A stretch of 64,000 nucleotides of DNA, from contig NW_026570249.1 of assembly GCF_019649055.1 (NCBI RefSeq), positions 310,001 through 374,000 on the forward strand. The letters are read 5' to 3'. The notes under the pieces are model-generated. The model worked only from the letters and a program-made list of their open reading frames with translations. It was not told the DNA's origin and ran no database searches. Position 1 is the stretch's first letter. Each line of letters starts with the position of its first letter. Position numbers and translations under genes: made by a program. Below, piece by piece: positions 26,001-39,200 of the stretch. Source of the DNA: Paramacrobiotus metropolitanus. Lineage: Eukaryota > Tardigrada > Eutardigrada > Parachela > Macrobiotidae.

Positions 26001-26680
26001 AAACTCCGCAGAACCAACGGAAGAAACGAAATGTCTTTCAGTAAATTTCCGCTTAGATCCAACGAAGTAACCGCAGGAATTTTCGCAAAAGCCTGCATGT
26101 CAAAAATTTCTATCCGATTTTTTCTCAAACTAATCTCTTTGAGTTTTGGTAAATTCGACAGGAATCCCGATTCCAAAAAGTGAACAGAATTATTATTAAT
26201 TCCCAGAAATCGCAATTCCGGTAGATTTTGTAGTTTGGGCAGTTTTTCCAGCGAATGAGCATCTTGAATGGAAATATTCTGAATAAACTGGAGATCATTA
26301 AATGCTGAGTTTTCAATAACCTGCAGTGCCGCATCGCGTATAAGCAGTTCGCGGAAGTTTTTCGATAGATCCTTAAACACTCCGTTCGCGATCCTTTCAA
26401 TGCCATTTTGTAATAAGGTCAATTTGCCAAGATTAATCTTCTTTAACGCGGCATTGGGTAATTCATCAAATTGACCGTTCTTGACAATTAAATCCACCGG
26501 ATCCGCACTGGTCAACTTTTCTGATATTTCCGCCAATGAAATTCCATCACAGACAACTTGCAGTTTTTCTGGAGCATCGTCACTGGACAATTTTGAGCAA
26601 ACACACTTCGGTGGACATTGTGCGGATGAAGATTGCACAATGGAAAATAGTAATAATATGGCTATCAAGTGAATTGCCAT
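23048..26680 (-). CDS. Leucine-rich-repeat cell-surface protein, probably GPI-anchored
   Basis: Three exons, all phase 0: 26680-25520, 24945-23977 and 23521-23048, giving about 867 residues. The signal peptide (MAIHLIAILLLFSIVQSSSA) leads into an LRRNT cysteine cap (QCPPKCVCSK, later VVCDG). About 25 LRRs of about 24 residues follow (for example LTSLDLSSTDLRYVPQTAF). Exon 3 carries an LRRCT cap (VECDCNMRWL, CGYVG, LPCP, CQIQ), a Pro/Ser-rich stalk and a C-terminal hydrophobic run (LLAALAALFFALVVL) after a small-residue site (NSGVLL), the pattern of a GPI signal. The family resembles chaoptin/connectin-type adhesion LRR proteins; orthology is not assignable. The exon 2 donor (GTGCGG at 23976) was chosen because it is the only one keeping the LRRCT in frame. 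The stronger-looking GTGAGT 15-20 bp further on would shift the frame. Confidence 0.88.
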
Positions 26681-27415
26681 TTTTGGTCAATGCGAAGGTC
26701 GTTTTGTCTCGGCGGAGTTGAATGACTAGGCGAGTGTGCTAAACAGAAGCTGGTTTAATAACCAGCATACGGCAACATTATACTCACACTGCTTCTCAAC
26801 GGTAGGGTACTTGTTCTTTAAGAAAAAAATTGCCGCTGCGAAGAGTATAAGCATGCGAAGGTTGGCTGGCAGTTGTTGCGTGTTCGAGCGTAAAATTACT
26901 CATGCAGTAAATTGTAATACATTTACCGGTGTTGCACTATGTATGCATGTACCGTATCTCTAAATTCTATACTTGTACAATACATTTGTAGGTGCTGCCG
27001 ATGCCGGAAAGGCGAAAGCATACAGCATATAATTTCCAAACGTGAATACGGAATAATAAAAACACAAAAGTGCTCGGTCAATTACAGCTGCTATGACACA
27101 TACCAATAATTTGTAAGCCATAAAACCAACAAAAGTATTTAATCGTACTTTCATGATTTGAAGACATATAGGTATAATTAAACAACGAACACAACAACAC
27201 ATAGCAAATTATGGCTACTGCATTTTCAAGTAATTACCGATTAATAAAAACCATGCTTTACTAATCGTGAGCAAAATTAAAAACAAAGTAAAAAATTACC
27301 GGATAAAATAGGCATACGAAAGACAATAAAAATGAAATCGGTTGTTCCCTAATGATCTCTAAACAAAAGCATGCAAGAAACTGCCGTATGAAGCAGATTA
27401 TAATGCTTCTAACCT
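26681..27415. other. Upstream region of the LRR gene
   Basis: Between the ATG of the LRR gene and the 3' end of the TPR-like gene, both on the minus strand. It should contain the LRR promoter. An 80-codon hydrophobic open frame at 27202-26960 (minus) is not supported by anything else. Confidence 0.4.
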
Positions 27416-30400
27416 TTACCGACGAGGTCGAGGTCCGCGACCAGCGCGGCCGGGATAAGGATAACGCGGTGGCGAAGGATAACGAGGAGAGTATACTGGA
27501 CTCATACCGTAAGTGTCATTCCAGTCATGCTCAAGCGGATTACCAGGTGGTCGAGGGCGACAGCCTAAGAGTCCAGGAGATGCTCGCGGTGGACGCGGGC
27601 CCGTAGCTTCGAAGGGATTACGCGGTGTTGCAGGCCGGGGAGTGGGAGACGGAATTTGATTGACCAATTGAAATCGCGGTGCGCCTTCTACGACAGGTAC
27701 AAAATATCTTTTATAAGTAACTCTGACGAATAGCGTACGGGTAAAAAAGCCCGTGGAATGGATACTTTAATTCTCCAAGTTACTTTATCCATTTGAAAAT
27801 TTTTTGCATAATCATTACTGTATCTACTGGATCACCAAAGACAGTGAAATCCTCTAACCCGCTCCGTGAAATCCTCGCGCTATGCGTCCAGGGGAATTCG
27901 CTATCTCAAGTAAACAATAGGGGAATTCGCTATCGCAGTATTCTCAAGTCCAGGGGAATATCAAGTAAACAATCAGTACTGCATCGACATTGTTCGCTGT
28001 TGAAAACCAGATTATATTACCAGTAATAATGTTAGTGTACGAGACGGGTGCGTATGATAGGTAACTTAAATTTTAAATACTGTAAAATAAACTAGTAGTA
28101 GTTTGTGAATCTCGATTAACCTACGTGGGCTCTGTGCTGGAGGAGTAGCTTGTTCGGGAATACTGGCGCCAAAGCGAGTCATCTGTATATCGGAGAAAAT
28201 GCCACGAGATGTTTCCGGTTGTGCTGCTATCTCGCTCTTCACCACAACTGTTTCACACGGGTTTAGACTGGTAGGGCTGATAACGTTGTCGTCACTGCAA
28301 ACTGCGGACACCGTCACGTCGTTCCGGTTTTCAGGCACTGCAGATTCTGTCGCGTTTTCTCGACTGTCGTTGTTATTCACCATCGGGACATCGTTGCTCA
28401 ATATCTGCTGGGCAGTAATTGGCTTATCAACGGACACTGTACCAACAGAAACGTTTTCCACAGCGGCTGAATGTGGCGCTTCCGGTGCAGACGCAATAGC
28501 CGCTAATTCCGGTGTGTGAGCAGATACGTTATTCGCGGAAGAAAGGGAATCACCAGTAATTTCTTTCGATAAGGTTTGTAGAGGTATTTCGCCACTCGAA
28601 GCCGCAACGTCGGCTGTTGCCGGAACGGGATCGGCAATGGTATCAAAATTCAGAACAACGTCAGTAATCTCTTCCGAAGCGGATGAAGATGCAGAAACGC
28701 CAAAAGAAGCCGCAACCACAGAGTCCGCACGCTCTGGAGTGGCAGTGGAAGGCCAGGGCAGCGGCACCTCAACCGGCGAATCCGTTTCCTTACGACAGCG
28801 CTTTTTCGCCGGCTTTGATTCCACCGGCGCATCTCGCTTTCTGCCACTATCGGCATGCTCCTGCCTCGGTAACGTCACACCACTGAAATTCGTGTTCATA
28901 AAAAACGGTTTCGGTGGGCTTTCTGCGTCTACGGTGATAACATTAACAATTTCGGGTGCCGGGTCGGAAATTCCGGATGTAGAGAGCGCAAATGGTTGTG
29001 TTACTATCGCGGATCCTACCGCCGTATCGCTTTTGGCAGCACCGAATAGGGGCACACGAAACGTGCCCGGAGTTGAGTTGATATCACTGTTGATGGTCGG
29101 ACGGAGTGGAGATCCTGTAAAGTTTATGGAACGTGGAAATGGAGGTGCATCAAAAGCGATGCTGCCGTCACGGCGGATTTGCCAGAGGCCCGGGGTTGCA
29201 GAGATTCCGGATGTGGGATGCGAGATTGACGGCTGGCTGGGATTTTGGAGATTAACAGATTTATTGGAATTCGGATCTTGAAATCCAAATGCGAAATGTT
29301 GAGGCGTTTCTACAAACGATAGCAAAGACGCTACAACATCATTATTACGACGATGTTGTATTAACAGACTTACAGTACATACCACATACTTTAGGAGTAT
29401 CATTAATTAATACAACGTCATTATACCTAAACGAATTCTAACTAAACCATTTTGAGGTTTAGTTAGAATACAATTATTCTATGCCGGTACATACTAACAA
29501 AAATAACTGCAAACGCTGGCACACTACTTGAAAGTTAAAATGTAAAAAAAAACAAAGTTAGGTAGTATAAATTCAGAAGTGTTATTAGTTATTACTAAGG
29601 CAATTTTGTAGTTGCTTTATTATGATTATTATAATTTTTTTTATACCTAGATGCATTATTATTGATGCAATTAATTATAGGAAATATCGTTGTAGGAGAT
29701 CGTAACTACCAGTTTGCGTTGTTCCAAAGACTTCACCCAGCCGTTCCAGAGCGCTGGCTTTGGACGGAGAAACTGCTTCTGCTGGAACGAAATTATCGTT
29801 CACGGCTGGAGGGACATGGCTTGCCGAAGCACTGCTACAGGGAACACTGTTGGATGTTAACACAGCCGGTACCGGTGCCGGTTCTGATGCAGCGTTCTGG
29901 ACATCCGGTCCACCTGGAAGCACAATGCGTTCCTCTTGTCCCGCATTCTTCTGGAGTAGTTCCTTCTTTAGCTTGGTTATTTCTGCCGTTAGCCGGTCCT
30001 GCTCGCGCGAGGTGGCCTAGGAAGTTATTTAGAATTAACAGAGAAAATCGGTGACTATTATCTTAGAACCGGTATTTTACCTCAAGCTTCTTAACTTCAG
30101 CCTTGTATTTCCCCTCGATTGCGTGAACATGTTTCTTCAGGCCCACATTAATTTCCAGCTCCTTGCTCAGTTCGGTCGTCCTAGCTAGTAGTTGCGCATT
30201 CAAACCTTCTTGTATTCCTACCTTTTCGGCATCAGGCAGCAACTTAAAATGAAAAACAGATTAAAGAGAGATGAATTGCTAATGAGAAAGACGAATTACA
30301 CTACTCTTTACACAATCCCGCACTCCTTATCGCATATACGCATATACACGTATGTACCTGAGGTCATGTGCTTCGTAGTTGAAATCCTATAAAAATGTTC

Positions 30401-31870
30401 ACGGGTAATTTTTTCATAACTTACCGCAGAGCGTAGATCAGCAATTTCCGCATTTTTCTCTTGAATGAGACTTTGAAGGCTCGCCATATCAGAGTTTTTC
30501 ATAGCAATTAACTTCCTCAGATCATCAATCCTATCCTTGAGTTGCTTGGCATATGTTTCCCGTAGCATTTTCAGCTTAGCATTTGCGTCCGCCATTTGTC
30601 GCTTCCGTGCATCATGGGATTCCGCATTAGGCGCATCCAGTTCGGGGTGCTGCTGTTGGGTCAGAGCTTGAAGGCCGAGTATTTCTTCGTTCTTCTGTAT
30701 CAGACCATCCTGTAGACGACCCATTTCCTCGGTGAGTCGCGTTACTTCGGCGGTCTTTTCGGACAAATTACGCACAGAATTTTTCTTTTCTCGCAAGGCT
30801 CTCTAAAAAACGTACGTCAATACACCAATACCAAAATTGTGAAAATCAAAGGAAAAACTGAAAAAAACCGAACACAGCAGCGAAAATTGTCCGCAGCTTA
30901 CCGATGTGCGTGTGTCCAACTCGAGTATTTTCGCATCTCTCCTTTTCACTGTACTTTCAAGGCTCGCAATCTCGGAAGTTTTCGTATTAATATGTCTATT
31001 AAGTTCCCTGATTTGTGTCGAATACATCTCCCGCATTTTGTCCGTTTCATTTTTCAGCTTAGTATCGGCCTCTGCCAGCTGACGCTTCAGTGCATCGTTT
31101 TCGGCGGTGTACCGGGCAACGTTCCGCTCGTCCATTTGTTCTTTCAGATCATTATGCTGCTGTTCCAACTGCAGATTTGCTTGCTGCAGTTCCTGAATTT
31201 GTTGATTGAGAGGCTCGACCTTCTTTTCAGCTGCAGCCAAGGATTCCTTCAATTCGCTTATTTCACTTTGAGCAGACGTGAGATCATGACGCAGCTTAGA
31301 ATTCAATTCCATCGTCGATGCGATACTGTGCTGCTCCACGCAATTACCTGTAGTGCCGTGTCCATTTGCGTGCACAGCACCGTTGTCCATTTCTGCATCT
31401 CCATTCAAGACAATTACGTCATCATGCCCATTCAGCTGCTGATAATGCAGATTTTTAATCTGCTCCTTCATCTCTTTTTTCTGCATGGCTGCATGCCGAA
31501 ACATACTGGCTGCAAATTCCAGTGGATCACTGCCGAAAACGTGATCCGACCGCGAGTGTTCCGGTTGATCAGACGCAACTGGTAATGCCATGGGGTTCTC
31601 CCAGCCTTCACGTTTTTCCTTCATGAAGTCGCAGCGTTTGCGCTGAATGGTCCGTCGGATTGCGGGGGAATTAAACGCGCTCTCCCAGTATTCCGGCCGC
31701 GTAATCTCCATGTAGGCCGACACATTACCCGCAGTGGCTGCAGTGTTGAGGATCACAATCCGCTCGTCGGGATCGCCTGGATCGACGGCAGCCTCCAACA
31801 GGTGGATGTAGCACGGCAGTTTGTTGTGCTGGCAGCGCGTGCAGTTAGCGTTGAATTCCTGGCTCGCCAT
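27416..31870 (-). CDS. TPR-like chimeric coiled-coil protein (partial TPR duplicate)
   Basis: About six exons: 31870-30902, 30802-30425, about 30239-30080, about 30016-29698, about 29309-28131 and about 27696-27416. The N-terminal 140 residues are unique (MASQEFNANCTRCQHNKLPC, a CxxC..C cluster, then IVILNTAATAG). From the block VEQHSIASTMELNSKLRHDL onward the protein is closely similar to the neighbouring TPR gene (same VEQHS.. block, the KVEPLNQxIQELQQ coil, LKRQLAEADTK, and MGRLQD after the same intron position). The C-terminal half is disordered and Ser/Thr/Pro-rich with a nuclear-localisation-like cluster (KRDAPVESKPAKKRCRKE), ending in a Pro/Arg/Gly tail (YPGRAGRGPRPRR) that parallels the TPR tail. 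It lacks the N-terminal two thirds of TPR. Probably nuclear; function unknown. Exon edges in the 3' half are less certain. Confidence 0.78.
27890..27987. repeat. Short direct repeats in an intron
   Basis: GTCCAGGGGAAT and TCAAGTAAACAAT each occur twice, and AGGGGAATTCGCTATC occurs twice, within about 100 bp in the last intron of the TPR-like gene. Probably a local duplication. Confidence 0.6.
29435..29469. repeat. Perfect 14-bp inverted repeat with 7-nt loop
   Basis: ATTCTAACTAAACC (29435-29448) and its exact reverse complement (29456-29469) lie in an intron of the TPR-like gene and would form a hairpin in the transcript. Confidence 0.7.
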
Positions 31871-33251
31871 GATGGTATCCGTTGGAGATGTGTACTAACT
31901 TTGTGTCAAAATATTGCAGCATGTGGATCGCATAAAAACAAGATACTCATAATTTACGTAGCACAGCTACACTGCTCCAGCGCGGAAATAATTATATGCA
32001 AATGCAGTTGTCCTGTCCGTAACCATCAGACAGAAACGGCGGCATGCAGGATTACAAGCGCGACAACACGAAAGCAAACACAGTAGCCCTTGATGGCTCT
32101 GATAATCACTTGCACCCTGTCGTGCTGACTGTCAGGACTGTGCCGCAAAGAGATCTTTATCTTCTGACTTGTTTAACAGGCAGACACAAAAGTCAACTGC
32201 CTGCAAAGAGGACCGATGTACAACACAAATACAGTCGATTTGCAAATTACGTACTCCTATTATATACGCGTTCTCTCTGTCCTTAATTCAACTTAACTGG
32301 TAAGGTAAGTAGAAAAATCCCATTAGCAGACCTTCGCCAAGTGTAGTGGGAAAGAAATAAGGATAAAAATAAGAACTGTCAGCAGATGAAAATAAAAAAA
32401 AATCATTGTTACGACTTACGACTACCTAGTCATACAATAAATACAACGGTTATGCATAAAAATTTGCTAGTACTTAAGTACACATAACATTTCAATTAGG
32501 CCAGGAAAATTAATGATAATAAATAAATATCTACCAGGCTACTACGAATGACGGATGGCGGAAACGCGGCTTGGAAAACCAAAATTTTGTCGTTTGTGCT
32601 ATCACTGCTAATAGTAAGCATCAGCTGAAGCTGTATCATACATTAACAACACCAAGCACTGTTTGTACGATACTCGTATGCAAATTTTGAAATAATACAT
32701 CTAAAATAGTAAATAATAAACTTGTCATATAATTACTTCGGGCCTACTAGATCTTCGTTCATGAAAAACGCTTTGCCCTTATTTGTTTTTCACCTTTCCT
32801 ATGCAATTTGACATGGTACTCGTAGTTTCGACTTTCTTCTTCTTCGTCCATGAAGAGTGCCCATCGCTGCGTCCATTTGCAGTAGTAAGAATGTGCAAAC
32901 AAGCCCAGAAAGATTTACAAACAATCTTCTGTGGAAACTTCTATGGAATTGTAGCCTCTCCATATCGTTCGGGCTAATCAGAGGTTAAATGGACACGGCG
33001 CCCGGCGGATCAGATACGACAAAAATGTAGTAAAGTGTTCCAGTGGAAAATTCAGCTCAATATTTAAGAAACAGCATCGTTCAAGTTACTCCAGCCAAAG
33101 CATCTACAAAATTGTAATACAGAATTCCCAGCCAAAACATCCAAATCGTTATAAAAAATTTCCAAACTCATTGCCGAATCAGCCAACAGGCAAGAAACAA
33201 ACACCACATAACAAACACAAATTAATTAACCGCCCACTCGATCAAATTACT
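31871..33251. other. Spacer between the TPR-like and TPR genes
   Basis: About 1.4 kb upstream of the TPR-like ATG and downstream of the TPR stop. AT-rich. No protein-coding frame with recognisable content; it should contain the promoter that the duplicated gene uses. Confidence 0.4.
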
Positions 33252-36200
33252 TTAGGAGAAAGGATCCTGTCGTTTAGGCCCGGGCTGTCGCGGCCTCGGT
33301 TGACGGTTACCCTGCTGACCACGTGGGCGCTGTTGACCTTCACGCAATGGCGGAGGTAGGTAACTACCTCCACCCAGAGCTGGTCTGGCAGGGTTCGCTC
33401 TTGGCGCCGCTGTATTTGATGGGTTTGGCGTTGGCGGTGATATCGGTTTCCGCGGAAGTCTTTGACGCGGGGGACTGTTTAGTGCCGACGGGAAACGTGG
33501 CGTGAGGCGAAGCGGTGCAATATCGCCAGGCGGCGGTCGCATACGAATGTTTAACCGATTGGCGGGAGGCCCACTCCCAGTAGACAAATCCGAGACGCTG
33601 GTAGCCGGCGTTTCTGCACTTTGAGCTGCAAAAGGTCAAAATTTGGCACCAAGTGCAACCGACGAAAACACTGCGGTAATAATTATCCGACATTAATCAT
33701 ACGGAATATCAGAATTACCTGGAATGTCAGAGACGGTTGATGCCGATCCGGATGGTGCAGCAGTTTGTGCAGAGGATCCAGCGCCCTGCAGAATCTCCTC
33801 GAAAGCCGATTCGGACAAATCCACTGGATTAGTAGAGAACATATCTGCCGTATCCACGTCTTTTTCGTCATCCTCTTGTTTGTCTTCAAGTCCAACCGAA
33901 GCATCCACATCCGGAGGGCGAGTACGATTCTCGGTATCAGCAGAAACAAGAGCAACTGAATGCGATGCGGCCAGTGGGGGCGCAGGGACTTCTTCCGTTA
34001 ATGGTCGCGTTTCACTGCTCGTGATATCCGACAGCGACTCACCACCAGTGCCTTCCATGTTTTCGTCCTGGCGCTGATCTGTGATTTAAAAAACGGGTCT
34101 TTCAGATTTCAGAGGCAAGATTTAATTGAACTAAACAAAATATAATGCAACAAAAATTGTCTCCGTTGACAAAACACAACTTTGCAGTCTTCACCTTCGG
34201 CATAATCTGCTTCAGATGAAACCATCGGCTGCGGAGACGTTTGAGCAGTATCGTCCGAAGCAGTAACAGTTGCACCCGGCCATTCTCCGGCGTTAGCAAA
34301 TGGCGGTTCCGTCATCGCCTGTCCGCTTTCATCAGCATCCATGGGATCTTCATCTTGTTCCTACGAAAGTAAACAACCCTGAATAATTTCCAGGGACCTC
34401 TTTATAAAACGACAGACCTCACAGCACTGACTACTGAGGTAATGATGCGGATCAGAGTAACTATGACAGAAAAGCTATCATCGTGAAATTCCAGATAGTC
34501 TAATTTTTCATCATTTCCGCCTTTCACCGGAAGGTTACTACAAACTCCCTTATGTATTTCGAGAAAAGCCATTATCTTTACCTCGGAGCTCATAACATCG
34601 GCCTCCACATCAGCGGCATTATCTCCTCCACTCATGGCTTCCTGTTCTTGTCCGACAGCCACATTCTCACTGGAATCCACCGCCCGCTCCTCACCAGACC
34701 CGGTTCCATCATCTCCAAAACCCACTTCCTCCTGTATGGTCTGACTGCTGGACGCGCCGGCGTTCTGCTCCACCGGCTGCTGCACGCCCGCACTGGACCG
34801 CGAGCGGGGCCGGTGCGGAGCCGTTTCGCCCGTCCCGGATGTCGGCAGGGCCACGGCGCTTTGCGTGCCCGGTGCGGTGCTGCTGGTCACATCAGACGAT
34901 GTGGGCGAAGGTGGCCGCAGCGAAATCTGCAGCTGCCGTCCCGGAATGGGACGCGGACGTTTCCTCTCGGGTGACACCGTGTCGGACGACGATTCCTCAT
35001 CGGGATTCTGTCGGCGTCGCGACTGCATGCCCTGCACAGTTCCCATCGTGGACATTGGGGCAGTGGCATGCGATGTACTTGGAACGATTCCACTGCTGCT
35101 GGCTTCCGGGTCTGGTGCAGAATGATCAGCATGAAGTGGCACACCAAGAGCGGGCTGCTGTGAGGCGCCACTGCTGTGAGGCGCCACAACGATATGAGGC
35201 GCCACTGCCGCTGTAATAAAATTAAAATAAATTACACAAAGATTACAGAACAAATTCAAACCGGCATATAAAAAACCAAAATAACACTAAAATTATATGT
35301 AATACGACCATTAAAACATTAATAAACTACAAAAGACAGCAGAACAAATACAACTATATAAAGATCACAAGTAGAAGCTTTTATCAAATAATCAGCAACA
35401 GGACTGACAAATATTTACAGTAAATAATACAGAAATTATAGAACACCACAAGTACAGTCTGTCAGAAAACCACTGAATTGCCAGTTCCTTACCAGTTTGC
35501 GTTGTCGCGCCCTGCTCATGAGCCTGCGGCGCCACGGCCACGATGGGTGGATTGGAACCACGCGGTAAAGGATCGCGTCCCCGCTGCTGAGTCTGCACCA
35601 ACGGCGGCTGACCATGAGTTTGCGGAGTAACGACCGCGGTCGATTTGCTGACATGCGTGGGGGAAGGCTGTTGTACGGGGCGCGGCAGTGCAGCCGGAAT
35701 ACCAGCAGCTGAGCTGGGACGACTAGTTTCCGCTGCAGCGGGAGGCGCGGATTCAGTATTCGGTTCGTCCAGTTCGGGGCGCTGTTGCTGGATCACGGCT
35801 TGCTGACGGAGAATTTGTTCGCTCTTCTGAGCTAGATCGTCCTGTAGACGACCCATATCCTCACGCAGTCGCGCTATTTCAGCAGATTTCTCAGACAAAC
35901 TACGCATAGAATTTTCCATATCTCGCAATGCATTCTGCAAGAAAACGAAATGCACCAGGAAATAAGGTAGCGAAAAATTTCCCCAACTTACTGAAGAACG
36001 TGCGTTCAACTCGGCTATTTCCGCATCTTTCCCCTGAAGTGTACTTTGAAGGGTCACAATTTCCGAATTTTTGGCAGTGATTTGTTTGTTAAGTTCGGCT
36101 GCTTTATCCTTGACTTGTTTCGAAAACATTTCCCGCAACCTCTCCTTTTCATTTTTGATCTTAGTATCCACCTCTGCCAGTTGACGCTTCAGAGAATCGT

Positions 36201-39200
36201 TTTCTGCCGTGTTTTGGGTCACGTTCCACTTGTCCATTTGATCTTTCAGAACTTTATACTGTTGCTGCACATGCAGATTTTCTTGCTGCAGTTCCTGAAT
36301 GCGTTGATTGAGAGGCTCGACTTTCTGCTCAGCTGCCGTCAACGCAGCCTTCAATCCGCTTATTTCGCTCTGAGTAGAGGTGAGATCATGGCGAAGTTTG
36401 GAATTTAACTCCATCGTCGATGCGAGAATACTATGTTGCTCCACGTAATTCGTGCGCCAGTTAGAAGAATCACCACTGGATTCTCTTCCTGCAACGCATT
36501 TGAACATTAAAATAACTAATTCATATACCGTTCTCCACATGACAGATTATTATTGCAGCCAATTATTCCAACATATTTTTGTAAGGCAACTAACGCATGA
36601 CAAACAACACTCTGCGTTTAACAAAGTATGGATATATCTAAAGCAATGACCGTGTAACTTACCTTGCAAACTAGCGTTTAAATCTTCCTGCAGATGGGTG
36701 ACCTTCACCTGCGCTGTTCTCAATTGAGCAGCAGTGCTAAAATACTGTTCCTTGGCAAGCTGCAACTGCTTGGTGAGATTGTCGTTCTCTTTCTTCTGAT
36801 AATCTACCATGATCGACAAATCCAAATCTTCATCCGACATCCGGGTGGAAGTTGACGAACTGGCCTGGTCATACAGCGCTCGCTTCCAGTTAATAGCATT
36901 CTCTCGTTCTTCTTCCATGAGACGAATACTCTCTTTTAAAGCCGATTCTTGTGTTGTGAAGCTTTTATTCAGTTCTTCAATCGTTTTGGACAGCTCCTGC
37001 TCGCGTCGTTTGGACAAGCTAGACGTCTGTTTCAACTTATCAATTTCTTTTCGCAGTTCCGCCATCGCCGTTTGAGACGTCTGATGCGCCTGAAATCAGA
37101 TCACCATTATTTACGAATGTGTTAAAAATGGTCGAAAAAAACAATACTCGAATAAAAATCAGAGTAACTATGACAAACCATTCTCTTCGCCTTAGCTCAA
37201 AAGGATCAAATTCATCACTTTGAGAATTAACAAAAAACATGTAAGAAGTATAAATAAATATACCTTTAGTTCATCCGCGCAACGACCATTTAATTCTTGG
37301 ATCTGTTCTCGCAGTCGTTTCTCCAGTTCCTCTAACCGATGGCTTTCAGCCGTCAGTTTGGCATTTTCAATCCGCAAATCATCCACCTGTTTCTTCAGCG
37401 CATCACGCTCTTCCTTAATTTTTCCAATACTGTTCAACATGGAATTTGCTGCTCCACTGCTTTCCTGCGCCTTCTTCGCGCTTTCATGTTGAATTTTTTC
37501 CAGTTCAGCGGTCTTCGCGGCAACTTCATCCCTGGATTTGGCTAGCTGGCTCTGTAAGTCTCGTATCTGCTGCTGCAGTTGCTCTTGCTGCAAGGACGAC
37601 TGGCGAATGATATTCATGGCGAAGTCGGAAGAACCCGGCCCCGGGGATGAACGGGAATGTGAGGTGCTGGGCGCTTGGTGATCCGGCGCTTCCGCACGCG
37701 GAGAACGCAGGGCTTCATCCAAACGCTTACTGATTTCCTGCAGATGCCGAATAGTGGCTTCATGGCGCTGTTTTTCCGCAGCCAGTTCTTCTGGAGCAAC
37801 CGCATTGGACTGGTGCAAAGACAATTCAGCTCGCAGCTGACGAAGCTCCAGAGTCAGTTCCGCCTAAAACATCAAACCGGTTCCACTTGATCATTCCGTT
37901 CTCCAAGATATAATAATAGTTTTGCCTTTTGCGTATGTAATACTTTAAAACTAAAAACCCAGCGACAACTCAACTGTACATACCGTCTTTTGCTGTGAAG
38001 ATTGTAGCGCTAATGACTTTTCTTCGATTGAGCGCTGCAGAATAGCCTGCTGCTGTTCCAGTACCGTGATTGCGTTCTTTCGAGATGCAATATCCGTAGT
38101 TGTCATACTCAATTCAGCGGCAGTACGCGCATTTTTCTCCTTTTCTTGCTCAAGAGCCTAAAAAAAATGTTCTTCACTATTCCAGCATTATTAAACATAT
38201 TCAATAGTGTAATTATTATTAAGCATATTCACTATTTGTCCATTACCAGCAGCAAATTATCATATTACATAATTTAATTTTTTGCTCACATACGTTTCAG
38301 TCTACCACATGCTACGATAGGCCTGACAATGAGAACAATAACGTTATACGTCATCTACCCACTATGCTTGTCAACTTACATTCTGGAGCAGTGTCATATC
38401 TTTCTCTCGTTCACACAGCTTCTCAAACAATTCGTTAACCTTGCTGATCTGTCGGGCCACTTCAGCATTCTTAGCAGCATTTTCCTGTTTCACCAATTCC
38501 ATTCCATTGCGGACGGCTTCCACTTCACTCAGGGCTTTATCTCTCTCGCTCTGAACCGTCATAAAGTCCCGATCGAATTTAGCCTTTCGACTTTCTGTTT
38601 CGCGTTTCAGTTCAGCATTTTCGTTCTTCACACTGTTAAACTGTTGCTTCGTCGCGCTGAGATCATTTTCCAGACGGGAAATGCGGTCCAGTGCTTCGCC
38701 TCCGCCGTTAGCCCGAATGAACGCATACTGTATCCGCTCATCACCACTCATTCCAATCACAGCTTTCTGAAGTTCGTCGTTTTCCGATAAAGAACGGAGG
38801 AAATCTTTGAACAACGGATTCTCACTGGCTCGACGATACTGACTAACTTCCTCGGCCAACTTGCGGATCCGGGAATCGATCTGTTCTTTATCGTTCAACA
38901 TGGAATCAATCTTTTCCTTATTTTCCATAAACTGATCGCGTTGACTAAAATTAACAGCACCATACAATCATGCTCATGAGCAGTAGAAACACATGTAGTA
39001 ATGTGCTTTGTATCTCGTCAGAGTTTCTCCCCATCTTGACCTCTATTATCACCGAGCAGTAGACCATCAGAAGTAAACGCGCAGCTGATGTTGACTTAGC
39101 AAAGGAGAAAAACTACCAAGTTGCACGTTATTACTCGTTCTATTTCCTTTTATATTTGGAACGAATATTGTTTCAGTATTTTAAATATCACCAAAACAGT

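Noticed and set aside
26960-27202. 80-codon hydrophobic minus-strand frame
   Set aside because: Isolated, no signal or family; likely chance in AT-rich DNA.
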